Made by a program: the position numbers and the translations under genes. Below are positions 33,553-45,528 of a DNA stretch of 64,000 nt, piece after piece (position 1 is the first letter of the stretch; each line of letters begins with the position of its first letter). The notes beneath the pieces are model-generated. The model did no database searches, was not told where the DNA came from, and saw only the letters and a list, made by a program, of their open reading frames with translations. This DNA comes from Oenanthe sinensis. Lineage: Eukaryota; Streptophyta; Magnoliopsida; Apiales; Apiaceae. The stretch spans positions 12,367,501 through 12,431,500 of the forward strand of contig CM053798.1 of the NCBI GenBank assembly GCA_028671895.1, written 5' to 3'.

Positions 33553-35640
33553 TCAAGTTGCTTTTGGTACCCAAGTTGCCTTAGGTCCTCTTTTATTAGT
33601 TGCAGCTTGAGCCCCTGTTGTCAACTTCGGTTCCTTTTGTTTTGGTGGGTTTAAATCCACTTTAACTTTGGGAGTTGACTTTTGGGGCTTTGACACCTTG
33701 GAACTCATGGCAGAATTTCCATGAATTTCATCATTTACATTAGGCATGTTCCATGGCATTCCAGGCATGTTCATATTAGGATATGCAAAGAAGGGATTAT
33801 ACATGTATGGAACTTGTGCATAAGGCATATGAACATTAGGTGCAACCAGATTAGAAGACATGGTATTCATGAGCATAGGATTGGTAAACATGGCATTTGC
33901 AGTCATGGCATGTATATTTAAATCATTTGCAGATATAGATTTCTTTTCATTCTTGCATTGCATGGACAAATGATTTACACTACCACATTTAGCACATACC
34001 TTTCTAGGGGCATACATATCAGGAGTGTAGTTGTTGTGCTTATTTATGCCTACTTTACCATTCCTATTCTTTTTCTTTTTCTCAGACTTAGGTTGAGTAA
34101 TTTCCACAGGTGCTATCTTTTCTAATTTTTCTTTTAGTTGTTTCTTGGATAAGCTACCTATGTTGATTTTCTCAGCCTCAGCCTCAACTTGATTTTTGGT
34201 TTCCTTAACAAACTTAATAGGAGTGCTAAATTTGTTCTTTTTATTAGCCATTGATGATTTACTTGTCGATGGATGCTTATCGATTGATTCAGCATCAATC
34301 GATTGATAATCCTTATCAGTTGATGAAGGATTAGCAGTCGATTGATCTTTATCCATTGAAGTATCAGCCAATGACTTGCCTATTGATTTGGGGAGTTCTC
34401 CTAGAGTATCTACACCCTGAACATCAATAATTTGTTTGGCAGTTTTAGCAGACCTATTCCATTTGCTAATGGTTTCAATTTCTTCAGCCAATTGTTCTTT
34501 CAACAATTCTTCTCTTTTCAAACTGTTTACTAGTTCATTCCTAGCATCCTTTCTTTCCTGCTTAAATCTTTCTAAACAAACAAGTTCATTTTCAAGAAAA
34601 ATATTCCTCTCAGTTAAGGCATCAATGGTGCTCTTTAACTTGAGATTTTCTTTGTTTAGAGATTTTAGAGTGACATGTAAATTGTACAATTCATTGGACA
34701 TTTCATTAATAGTACTATTGCATTCATCAGCTGAAAGCTCAGAAAAGTTTGTAGCTAATACCTGATTGGATGCTGAACTAGCTTCTTCATCCTCATGGTT
34801 GGCCATTAGAGCTAGATTAATATATTCTTCAGAATCACTGTCCTCAGCAGCCCAGTCCTTCTCTTCAGTGACAAAAGCCTTTTCTTTCTGTTTTAAAAGG
34901 TCAAAGTATTTCTTTTTATAATCAATACCCTCATATGTCTTTGCCTTTTCTTGCTTTGGCTTCCTGCACTCACTTGAGAAATGACCAGCCAATCCACAGT
35001 TAAAATATCTGAATTTAGATCTATCAACCAAATTTTTATTTTGATTGTTGTTTCTAAACTGGGATCCAGGCCTTTGAGCATTTGGATTCCTTTTGAATTT
35101 TAGCTTTGAAAACTTCCTTGACAAAAATGCAAGGTGCTCATCAATCTCATCCAAATCATCCTGTGAGCATGTTTCATTTTCCTCACATTTGGTCTTTCCT
35201 TTTCCCTTGGATGATTCTTCATCAGCATCATTAGCCACCATCATGACTTCTTCTGAACAACCAGTATTTTTCTTTTCTTTCTTGTCTTCATTCCCATTTA
35301 CCATTAAAGCCACAGTTTTCTCGTCAAAGACCTTTTCGTCATAAATTCACTTGATATCGTCTTTAAGCCATAATGGTTGAAAGACAAGGTTAATCTCCAA
35401 CCTTCTGACCTCGGTTCCAAAGAGACTACCAGATAAGATATTTCACTCCTCAACTCAAAGTAATAGTTACTCATGCTTTTGTTTCTGTCCTTGAAGATTC
35501 GGAAAAGTCTAAGAACTTCTTTATTATTATTGATGAAAGCACCTATATCAGGTCTTCTCAAGTTGGTCCTTGTTGTAGCCCACTTTCTTCCTGTTCTTGA
35601 AATAAAAAGCCTTTTCTTCTTTTTCTTCTTCTTCTTCCGG
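33553..35640 (-). pseudogene. Element B: gag, N-terminus lost
   Basis: The open part (35313-33553, 586 codons) is the C-terminal two thirds of a Sirevirus-type Gag. It has a first CCHC knuckle with its first Cys replaced (YFNCGLAGHFSSEC, expected C-x2-C), a long coiled coil (about residues 200-300, NELYNLHVTLKSLNKENLKL), a linker with SIDAESIDK peptides, and a second intact knuckle CAKCGSVNHLSMQC. It ends in T-W-V-P-K-A-T and TGA. 35640-35314 carries more gag-like sequence with a frameshift and stop. At about 35640 the similarity ends abruptly, where element A sequence begins. Confidence 0.85.
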
Positions 35641-38200
35641 TGCACCAACCAATTGGTTTGCCTTACCTGCTAATGCTTTGAGTGAAAGTCTTCATATGTC
35701 TTGTAGTCAGCCTCCTTGACTTTCTTGATTTTGTGCTTATCAATGTAGTCAGAAAAGGTTCTTGGATATGCAGCTTCATTGACATATGAATCTATCTCAT
35801 TAAACGGATCATCATTTAGAATTTCTCTTCCTTCTAGTTCTTCCCCCTCAGTGTATGCATCAATAATCTCTTTTCCTTGATCAGAAGAACCACCAACAAT
35901 CTCCTTCCCTTTATCAGATATTATTTTTTCTTGTATTTGTCCTACTTCCCCCCTTTAGTTGTGTTATCCTCTTGTGCTGGGCTAATAGCTGCTTGAGTAG
36001 ATCTTTGATCTCTTTGTTTTCTGGCTGTAGTTTTTCTTCTACTTTCATAATTTTTGACATTGAATGTCTCAGAATGCCAACTTGTGCTTCAAGATTGATG
36101 AGTCTTTGTGTATGCTGAGATTGTTGTGTATCTGGGGAATTCCTCATACCTGATTCTTCCGGAGAATCATTATCAAGTGGAGAATTACCTCTATGAGGAT
36201 TTGATTCTGCTTCGTGCTAAGCACTATCTCATCACAAGGCTTAGTAATTAGGAGCCACATCTCTTTGAGATTAGTTGTCCCTAGAATTAGAATTTTGGGA
36301 TCCCCGCTTCCTTATATGGAAGGGTTGCTTCTCCTTTTGACGATGAATGGTAGGGAGACCTCATGTTTTAGGAACTGAAAGTGTTGATTCCAGTGTGGTC
36401 ACCACCTTGGACACTGTAATGTATGGCAGTTGAGAGTTCGTAGTGCTAGTTGTAGCATGTGAAGGCATGTCCTCCTCAGGGTCTACCCGAGTAGGTTCCG
36501 CTACTTGTGTAGATGTTCCTTGAATGGAACCCTCGCTCCCTATATGGAGGAGTTGCCTCTCATCTATTCTAAGATTGGATGGGAGAACTTTCGATAACGG
36601 AGCTGTAGATGTTTTATCCAGGGGGTCATCACCTCGGACAATGTGAGGCGTGGCAAATAAGAGTCTGTGATGCCCCACGAAGCCTGTGAAGGCATGTCCA
36701 ACACAAGATCAACCTGTGAAGGCTCTGCTACTGAAGTGTCTTATTTATCTGTCAATTCATCTTCTTTTTGATTACCAAACAAAGTAAAGTAGAATTCTGC
36801 ATTTAAATGATCCATCCTTTGTACATGTAAGAGTTCAGAGAAATTGGGGTATTGGCTAGCAGATGCCTCAGGGTCAAAACATATTCTTCTTCTTTTGCTA
36901 GAAGGCAGAGTTGCTTTAGGGATTTCAACAACAACCTTATTTAGTGCACAAGAGGCGCTGACTCCCTCGTTCTCACTCAAGGTTTCCATAATAATAATAG
37001 ATGGAGTTGGGATAGGTGTTTGTTGTTCTATGACAGGGGTTAAAACCTATTGGTTTTCAGGCTCATTATCATTTCCTATTGCCATTGGGGGCATTGGTGT
37101 GTGAGTTTCTAGAGTTGGTTGTGATGCATCAAACAAACCAAAATAATCTTCACTAAGTACTAGAGAAAGATCAAATTCAGGGGATTACCTATGTCAGGAC
37201 TTACCCTTGGAGTTCTAGGGTGATAAGATTCTGCATCATCCTCAATCTCTTCTTTGTCAGTCATTTCTGTATCATTTGCTATTGGCTCATTCTCCATTAG
37301 TACCTCTTCTTCTTCTTCTTCTTCTTCTTCTTGTTCTTGTTCAGGCTCAGCTTAGGGTCATCATCCATTGGATCTTCTTATGAAGGAACCTCATCTTGCT
37401 GTTCACATACCATAGGAAGCCTTCCCATATATTTGTTAGTCGTGTTACATTCTCATTTGGGTAATTATCCCTGTTAATTATTAGTGCAACGAAACTACCA
37501 CAAATTCTAGTACAAGGTTCGAAATGACTCGTAGAGAAAGCAATCATTTCATCTTCAGTTAAATAATCGTTGTGCACAAGTTGTAGAAATCGAAGGTAAC
37601 AACATTCAACATTTACTCTATTGATATCTCTTTTTACCTCAGCTCCCATGGCCTGAAAAATGTTTTTCATGATTAGTTTACCATAGTTTATATTGACATT
37701 TTTAGAGATGGCATACCCAATATATTGAGTCATTTTGGGAATACCACTCCATCCTCCCTTTTTTTGGCAAAAACATGGTTCACTATATGAAAGAAAAAGT
37801 TTCATTCACGTGGAAGATTATGCTTGTAAATCACTGTGAGGTTCAGTGGTCCATGGTGTGTAATGGAATTGAAGAAGTTGGCACGCTCAACATCATCAGG
37901 TAATAGATCAAAGTTTTTAGTTTTAAACTGCAAGATACAGTTCAAATCCTGATCCATTACCCGAATATCTCTGTCTCGATAGAAAAGGTAGAAGGCAAAT
38001 TGTTTGCATATGATGTGTTGATAGCAGTGTGATAACGTTCAAACAGTGCATAAAGATTTAATTATGGGCTTGCAGTCAAAGCGTATCTCGCATTCAAATG
38101 TTCACTTAGAAACCTAATCCAATTGCTATAGGGTACAACAACAGACTCCGGTTCTAGTGTGAGTGCACTATTTGTTTTAAGTACAATAAATCTTCGAACC
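35641..38200 (-). pseudogene. Element A: post-pol (env-like) ORF, decayed
   Basis: Frames at 37805-37347 (INYGKLIMKNIFQAMGAEVK.. CGSFVALIINRDN), 36989-36741, 36678-36361 and 36147-35914 (coiled coil: LEAQVGILRHSMSKIMKVEEK) give the same order as the post-pol ORF of element B: globular part, low-complexity middle, coiled coil, acidic tail. The last recognisable part is an acidic tail near 35660-35900 (EELEGREILNDDPFNEIDSY). A CTT run at 37307-37338 encodes an acidic Glu stretch. Multiple stops and frameshifts show it is dead. It adjoins gag of B at about 35640, the edge of a deletion. Confidence 0.7.
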
Positions 38201-39569
38201 ATTTTTAAATAATTAAAAATGATCAGATAATTTATTGTTTAATTAATACAAATATTTTACAACACCAATTTTACTAATTAATATTAATATTAAATTTTAA
38301 TTCGAGTTAAAATTAACCCAAATTCAAATCACCTCAGAAAAATATGGGGAAAATATATGATGCAATTGAGGTAATTTGCTACGAAATTATGATTTTTAAT
38401 CAATTTTTAGCCACCAAAATTAAACTAGATCTGAGTGAATTCGAGTCGTTTTCAAGAAATGGGTCTTTCAAAAATACTATACCGAAATATGTGATTTTGA
38501 AATATGTTATAGATCTTTGAAAAATACACACATAACTGGTCTTGGATTTAAAAACGGGTGAGTAAAAATGGTGATTCAAGAGTGTGTGTCAATAGTTTGT
38601 CGAGATGTTTGAGAGCAAAAAGATGTGTGTATATATATATGTATGTATCAAATACCAGGTGCAATGAGAGAGAAAAACCTAAGTGATAAGCATATATACT
38701 CAATGTAGGATTCGAGGCATATTAAAATTAACAAAGTACCCTCTATGCTATTCTCAAACTCGACACATAGAAGAAAAGGAAAAAAATAACAAGTAAAAGC
38801 ACTCCAGGTGTCGACTTTTACTCCCTGTGTTGACCAAGTCAACACAATGGCCTTCTAGATCGGCACATAGAAAAAAAATCTAAGTATACACGCTCATGTG
38901 TCGAGTCCATTTGCCTTGTGTAGAAAAAGTTCGACACACACAAAATATTCTAAGTAAGAAATATAAGTGTCGCCTTTAACTAGCTAGGGTTGACTAAGTC
39001 AACAATTAATATATAAATTCAATGCTTAAAAAAATTATTTAAGTGTCGAATTTATATACCATGCATATTTTGTACATGTACAAAATACTCCATATTTTCA
39101 ACTTGGTAATATTCAAATAAATAACTAAAATGTCATTTAGAATAAATTCTAAATAAATTATTGTCAAATTGATAATATGACAATTATTATAATAAATTAT
39201 TTAATTAAAATATCATTGACTGATATTAATTAAATAAAATAGTTAAATAATTATGTTGTGTATTTATATTAATAAATTTAATTTATGGAGCAAATAAATC
39301 TTTTAATTGCTATTATCCAAACCTTAAATGAATTAATATAAATAAAATTAAATAAATACTCAAAATCTATTAAAATAGATACAATTATTTAAATAATTTT
39401 AATTCACACTTAATTAATTACCAAATAAATATATCAAGATATAATTTGAGCAATTAATCAATTATCAATTAATATGTTATTTTCTAGATGTTCAAATAAA
39501 TTCACAAATCTTTTTAATATTGAAGATTAAATATCTGTGAACTTATTTACACCAAATTGCAGATAAGAT
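38201..39569. other. Element A: non-coding post-pol spacer
   Basis: AT-rich spacer between pol and the post-pol ORF. 38810-39060 holds four GTGTCGA-type boxes (GGTGTCGACTTTTACTCC, GTGTCGAGTCC, AGTGTCGCC, AGTGTCGAATTTATA), the same motif as in the LTR of A. No gene. Confidence 0.75.
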
Positions 39570-41210
39570 CTAAGCATTTAACATCCCAAGTTCACAAACC
39601 AGTCTAGTGAAAGTAATTTCATCCAGTGGTTTAGTGAAAATGTCTGTAATTTGTTTTTCTGTAGGTACAAAGTGTAACTCTACAGTACCATTCATGACAT
39701 GCTCTCTAATGAAATGATACTTGATATTAATGTGCTTGGTTCTCAAGTGTTGAACAGGATTGTTTATGATTTCTTTGGCGCTTGTGTTGTAATAGAATAT
39801 AGGAATTTTTCTCAGCAACAGTCCATAGTCTTGAAGTTGCTTCCATATCCATAAGATTTGAGCACAGCAGCTTCCAGTAGCAACATATTCAGCTTCAACT
39901 ATTGACATTGCAACTGAGTGTTGCTTCTTTCTATACCAGGAAACCAATCTTCTACCAAGGAATTTACAAGTCCCTGATGTACTCTTCCGATCAATCCTAC
40001 AACCTGCATAATCAGAATCTGTATAGCCAACAAGGTCAAAACCTGTATCTTTAGGGTACCAGATTCCAAGATTCGGACTTCCCTTAAGATACCTAAAAAT
40101 ACGTTTAACAGCTATAAGATGTGATTTCTTAGGGTCAGCCTGAAACCAAGCACACAAGCATGTGGAAAACATAATATCTGGTCTACTTGCAGTTAAGTAA
40201 AGTAATGAGCCGATCATACCTCTATAGCTTGTGATATATTCACTCTTACCAGGTTCATCTTTATCAAGCTTAGTGGCAATTACCATTGGGGTTTTGGCTA
40301 GAGATGCATCTCCAAGACCATACTTCTTCAAATGATCTCTGATGTACATGGTCTGACAAATAAAGAATTCATCTATCCTTTGGTTTACTTAGAGTCCAAG
40401 GAAGTAGTTCAGCTCACCCATCATGCTCATTTCATACTTACTCTGAATTAACTTAGAAAATCTACTACACAACTGATCGTTAGTAGAACCAAATATAATG
40501 TCATCCACATATACTTGCACTAATATCATGTCATTTTTATGCATTTTATGGAACAGAGTCTTATCTATAACACCTGTAGTGAAACCATTTTCAAGTAAGA
40601 ATACTGATAGAGTTTTATACCATGTCTGAGTTGCTTGCTTTAGGCCATAGAGTGCCTTGAAGAGAAAGTATACAAAGTCAGCAAATTCTAGATCTTCAAA
40701 CCCTGAGCATTGTCCCACATATACTTCTTCTTTAAGCTCTCCATTCAGGAATGCACTATTCACATCCTTTTGATATACTTTGAAATTGTAATATGCTGCG
40801 AATGCCAGAAACATCCTGATAGCTTCAAGCATTACCACTAGTGCATATGTTTCATCATAATCTATTCCTTTTACTTGGGAATAACCTTTAGTAACCAGTC
40901 TAGCTTTGTTCCTCGTAACAATGCCATCTTCATCCAGTTTATTTCTGAATACCCACTTAGTGCCAATTACTGACTTGTTCTTTGGCCTAGGTACTAGCTT
41001 CCAGACTTTCTATCTTTAAAATTGATTTGGTTCTTCTTGCATTGCAATAACCCAATCTAGATCTTCTAGTGCTTCTTTTACTTTCTTTGGATCTATCTCA
41101 GAGAGAAAATCAGATAATAAACATTCATTCTGCGAAGCACATCTAGTTTGAACTCCAGCATTTGGATCTCCTAGAATCAATTTAAAGGGGTGATCTCTAC
41201 TCCACACCAT
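39570..41210 (-). pseudogene. Element A: reverse transcriptase and RNase H
   Basis: The minus strand carries the copia RT start (41210-41016, then broken), the RT core at 40838-40389 (LEAIRMFLAFAAYYNFKVYQ, VQVYVDDIIFGSTN with the catalytic YVDD) and thumb/RNase H at 40349-39570 (YRGMIGSLLYLTASRPD, SIVEAEYVATGSCC, ITDIFTKPLDE). At least two in-frame stops and a frameshift interrupt it, for example near 40388 and 40860. It resembles element B strongly but is more decayed, in line with A being the older host of B. Confidence 0.93.
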
Positions 41211-41470
41211 ATGTCTAGGCAGATTTACTCGAGATGATTCTGCTTGATTCTCATTATTGTGTTTAGTTCTATTAGTGGATCCTTCAGTTGCTCCCCCTGA
41301 GCTACTGCTGGGTTGAAAATGAGATTCCCTGCCACTACTAGTAGTTTCTATGAATCTTCCATTGGTTCCACTACTAGGGTCAGAATCATCATTGTTGTTC
41401 TCAATTGGTGCTTGATGTCCTATTGCAGCTTAAGGTTCTTCTTAACCTTCATCTGGGTTCATATTTTAAA

Positions 41471-42420
41471 CTACAGAGTTTCAGTGTCATATGTCATTTG
41501 TAGACTTGGGAGCTTCAGATCATCGAAAGTTACATTCATGCTTTCAATGACCTTCTTGTGTTCAATCACATAAACCCTATACACTTTAGATTCTAGAGAG
41601 TACCCAAGAAATATGTCTTCATGAGCCTTGGATTCAAACTTCCCAAGATACTTATCATCTTTCAATATAAAGCACTTTGCTCCAAACACATGAAAGTACT
41701 TCAGTGTTGCTTTCTTGTTTGCCATCCACTCATATGGAGTCTTGTCATCTTCTTTATTAATCAGGGTACGATTCTGAGTGTAGCAAGTTGTGTTGACTGC
41801 TTCATCCAAAAAGTATAAAGGTAACTTAGCTTCATTTATCATTGTTCTTGCTGCTTCAACTAAAATTCTGTTGTTCCTTTCTACTACTCCATTTTGTTGT
41901 GGAGTTCTGGGTGCTGAACATTGTCTTGAAATTCCTTTTTCAATAAGAAATCATTCAGGGTTACATTTCTGAATTATGTTCCATTGTCAGACCTTATCTT
42001 CCTGACAGATAAATCAGCTTCTAACTCTATCTTCTTTATGAGATCAATGATTGGTTGAGGGGTTTCATCCTTTGAGGCTAGAAACAAAACCCATATGTAC
42101 TTATAGTAGTCATCAACAATTACTAGTGCATATATCTTCATTGACATAGACATAACATTGACTGGACCAAATAAATCCATATGCAGAAGTTACAGTGGTT
42201 CAGTAATGTTTGATGATTCTTTGCTTCGATGAGATGCTTTCTTTGACTTCCCTTTTTCACAGACTTCACACAAACCTTCTTGAAAAAATTCCATTTCAGG
42301 TAAACCTCTAACCAATTCCCTCTTTACTAAGGAGTTCATAGCTTTGAATTTCAGGTGTGAAAGTTTTTTATGCCATAACCAACTGTCCTATGTTGATGTT
42401 TTGTTTTAAAAACATTGAAC
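41471..42420 (-). pseudogene. Element A: integrase
   Basis: HHCC region near 42400-42240, then MDLFGPVNVMSMSM at 42180 with the first catalytic Asp. IRSDNGT follows with the second Asp but then TAA where Glu-Phe is expected. Further on TPQQNGVVERNNR retains the third catalytic Glu near 41885. C-terminal part 41842-41471 (INEAKLPLYFLDEAVNTTCY). Unlike B, the catalytic triad survives, but stops block the frame. Confidence 0.88.
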
Positions 42421-43114
42421 GCCTTTTCTTGCAGAGAATAAGTCAACCACAAAAAGATTCGCCTTTCTCACTCCTTGAAGAACAAGCTTATCATTTTTCC
42501 TACTTTAGATTGCACACTTTTCCTTTTCAAAAGTAACTTTATAGCCCTTGTCAATAAACTCAATGATGCTTAGGAGGTTGTGTTTTAAGCCATCTAAAAG
42601 AGAGATATTCTCAATGATAACATTTCCAATTTCTAAATTGTCATATCCCATTGGGAATCCCTTGCTATTATCTCCAAAGGTCACTATCAGGCCAGCTTTC
42701 TCAATCACATCTGATAGCAGGGCTTTATCACCATTCATATGCCTAGAACAGCTACTGTCGAGAATCTACATGACATGCTTGTTCTTTGCTATACCCTGCA
42801 ACGACAGATTGATTACTTCTTATTTGGCACCCAAACTTTATTGGGTCCAAAAAGCTTATATAACTTAAAAGATTTGCTGCAAAAATTTCCTTGTCATTGT
42901 CTTTCTCATTGATTGTGCTCTTGCCCTTTGGTTTAGCCATGATAGGAGTGTCTTTAGGCCTAGGGACAGTGGCTTCCTTTCTAGACTTAGAAGGACTAGA
43001 AGTCTTTGCCCTAACATGCTTTTTATTCATGTTCACATCTGTATTCATGCAAGTACTAGATGATGAATTCATTAAGTTTATGTATGCAGACATGATGTTG
43101 AAAGCACATGGCAT
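42421..43114 (-). pseudogene. Element A: protease and gag C-terminal linker
   Basis: Around 42760 the active-site region reads ILDSSCSRHMNGD, so the catalytic Asp-Ser-Gly has become Asp-Ser-Ser, and the preceding Trp codon is TAG. GLIVTFGDNSKGFPMGYD and LKHNLLSIIEFIDKGY follow. 43114-42752 is the Lys/Ser-rich end of gag. The protease would be inactive even without the stops. Confidence 0.85.
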
Positions 43115-45302
43115 GCATCCTACTTTACTACATGGTTAATGAGGGATAGACATGGCAGGCATGACAGGCACATTAGGAGTTTCTTCTTTTACTACTTTTA
43201 TCTTTTTGCATGCATGCGTAAGATGACCAGTAGAATTATAGTTATTACAAACTTTCCTAGTAGCATTAGGAGAATAGGCATAATCATTCTTCTTATTAAT
43301 ACCTATCTTTCCATTTGTGTTATATTTCTTCTTTTCAGTTTTGTTGCATATTTATTTTTTAATATGTTCCTTAGGTTATTACAGATTTCTTTGGAAACTT
43401 TTCTTTATCTTTATCTTCTTTTTTTTTTTATCCTCAGCAAGGATTTCTTCTTTCATGGTGATTTGTTCTGCATCTATGGATTATATGACAAACTTCTTGT
43501 ATAGGGGCCTACTAACATTTTTTAACACATGTGGATTGTCTTGCTTCATAGGACTTTCCTCAGCAATTGAATCATCATGTCTCTTTCCTGCCTTTTTATC
43601 ATAGTCAAACCATATTCTTGTTTTTTGACCTATGACATGTTTATCTATTGTCTCTTTAACAAGATTAACAGATTTCTTATATGCCTGAAGTTTTAACTCT
43701 AACTCAGAAATTTTGTTCCTAAGTGCAGTTTCTACTTCTTGGTTGCATCTGTCTCTATTCTATAGATATTCTACCTTCTGTCTAAGATCTTCTACGTTTA
43801 CACATGCAAGTTCTAGTTCTTCATTTCTAGCCTCTAGCATTTTATTCCTTAGAACTAGTTTAACATTTTATTCTTCTGATGCTATCATGCTTGAGTATAT
43901 ATTAAACATTTCTACACTTAGATCTTCTACAGTTTTCTTGTAATCAGAATTAGATATTTCAATTGTGGAAAGAAATGATACCTTTGATGACTGAGGTGAT
44001 GCCTCTGAAGAGTCTACCATAAGTGCAACATTTCCTTATGTCTCTTCTTCATCATTATCAGAATCATCCCAGCTTTTTCCCTCGGCTATATAAGTTCTGC
44101 TTGATGCTTCTTTACCAATGCATCATACTTTTGTTTTAGTTCATCATACAACTCCTTTCTTTCCTTTCCTTGCTTAGACTTCCGACATTCTGTAGCAAAA
44201 TGTCCGAGTTCATTGCAGTTATAGCACTTAAACTTATTATGGTCTACCATTCCAATCTTGTAACCTCCTTTACAAAAAGACCCTAAAGATGAACCAACTC
44301 GGTTATTGTTTCTGAAACTGGAACCACTATAACTTGAGTTAATCTTGAACTTGTACTTAGGGTTCCTCCTAAATCTGAGTTTCTTAAACTTTCCTGCCAT
44401 ATAGGCCATTGTCTTGTTTTCTAACTATTCAAGTTCTTCTATTGAGTAGAATTCATCTTCATCACCTGGTTGAGCATTTTATGTAAATTCAGCTTCCAGA
44501 ATCTCTTCTTTCTCAATTACAGGCTTTTCTATGTTGGTCTCTATAACAACAAAATCTTTTGCTATAAGTGTTGTGGTTTTCAACAAAGCTGTATTCTTGT
44601 TATCCGTTGTCCCTGAACCATAAATGATTTGTCTTTGCTCCTGCTCCATTTCATGAGTCTTGAGCTTCCATTTAGAATTTCAATAAACATGTTATTTATG
44701 TCACTTCTCTCTCTTATTGCAGAGATTTTGTGTTGAAGGTGCGCTGGTAGTGTCAACATGAATTTCATGTTGATCTCCCTACGTGAGTAGGCCTTTCCGT
44801 GCAGAGACATGTCATTCAATAATTTATTATATCTCTCAAAGACTTGAGTGATACTCTCTCCAGGAAGTGACTTGAATGTCTCATACTAGGATGTAAAAAT
44901 ATCCAGTCTATTTTCCTTAACTTCTGTAATACCTTTCATTAGCAGATCAATAGTATCCCACATTTTCTTGGCACTAGTGCAGTTGATCACTTGATTCAGC
45001 ATTGTCGTGTCCAGTGAATCCATTAGGATACATTAAATATGATTATCTCATGCTACTCTTTCTTTATCAGTATTAGTGTACTCTGAAGGCTCCTTTGGGA
45101 TAAATCCTTGAGGAATTCGTTCTTCGTCATCTAAGACTGTTTCCGGTGTAAGCTTCTGAGGAACATAGGGTCCATTTTCCAAAATCCCCATGTATTGAGA
45201 ATTAGCTGATTTGATTAAAGTGGACATCTTCTTCTTCCATAAAATGTATTCATTTTTGTCAAAGACTGAGACTTTGATGCTACTAAGTTTTTGAGTACTC
45301 AT
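43115..45302 (-). pseudogene. Element A: gag
   Basis: Gag starts at ATG 45302 (MSTQKLSSIKVSVFDKNEYI), 226 bp inside the LTR edge. The core is seen at 45302-45048 and 44819-44580 (NMKFMLTLPAHLQHKISAI). 44409-44086 carries an intact CCHC knuckle CYNCNELGHFATEC. A long coiled coil spans about 44000-43600, followed by Lys-rich linkers. Frame breaks occur throughout. Gag builds the particle and packages element RNA. Confidence 0.88.
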
Positions 45303-45514
45303 CGTTACGAAGAATTTTAAATCTCAAGGAATAAATAATTTCTTAAAAATTAAAATCAATTCGAATAAAAATTAAATTTTGAGAAATAAAATTTTACTTC
45401 GAATTATTGACGATTGATAGTCTTTTATTTTATTTCAAAATAAAATTTTTTAGATCTAGAAATACACTTTTTGAAAAACTCTTTCGGATCTTGATTTGTA
45501 ACTTCAATCAACAA

Positions 45515-45526
45515 GCTCTGATACTA
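45515..45526 (-). promoter_or_regulatory. Primer-binding site of element A (initiator Met tRNA type)
   Basis: The minus strand reads TAGTATCAGAGC directly inside the 5' LTR. This matches the common plant copia primer site TGGTATCAGAGC, complementary to initiator methionine tRNA, except at one base. Confidence 0.85.
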
Positions 45527-45528
45527 AT

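Noticed and set aside
35641..38200. Independent host gene in the 36-38 kb block
   Set aside because: The order of parts and the position between pol and the former 3' LTR of element A match the post-pol ORF of element B.
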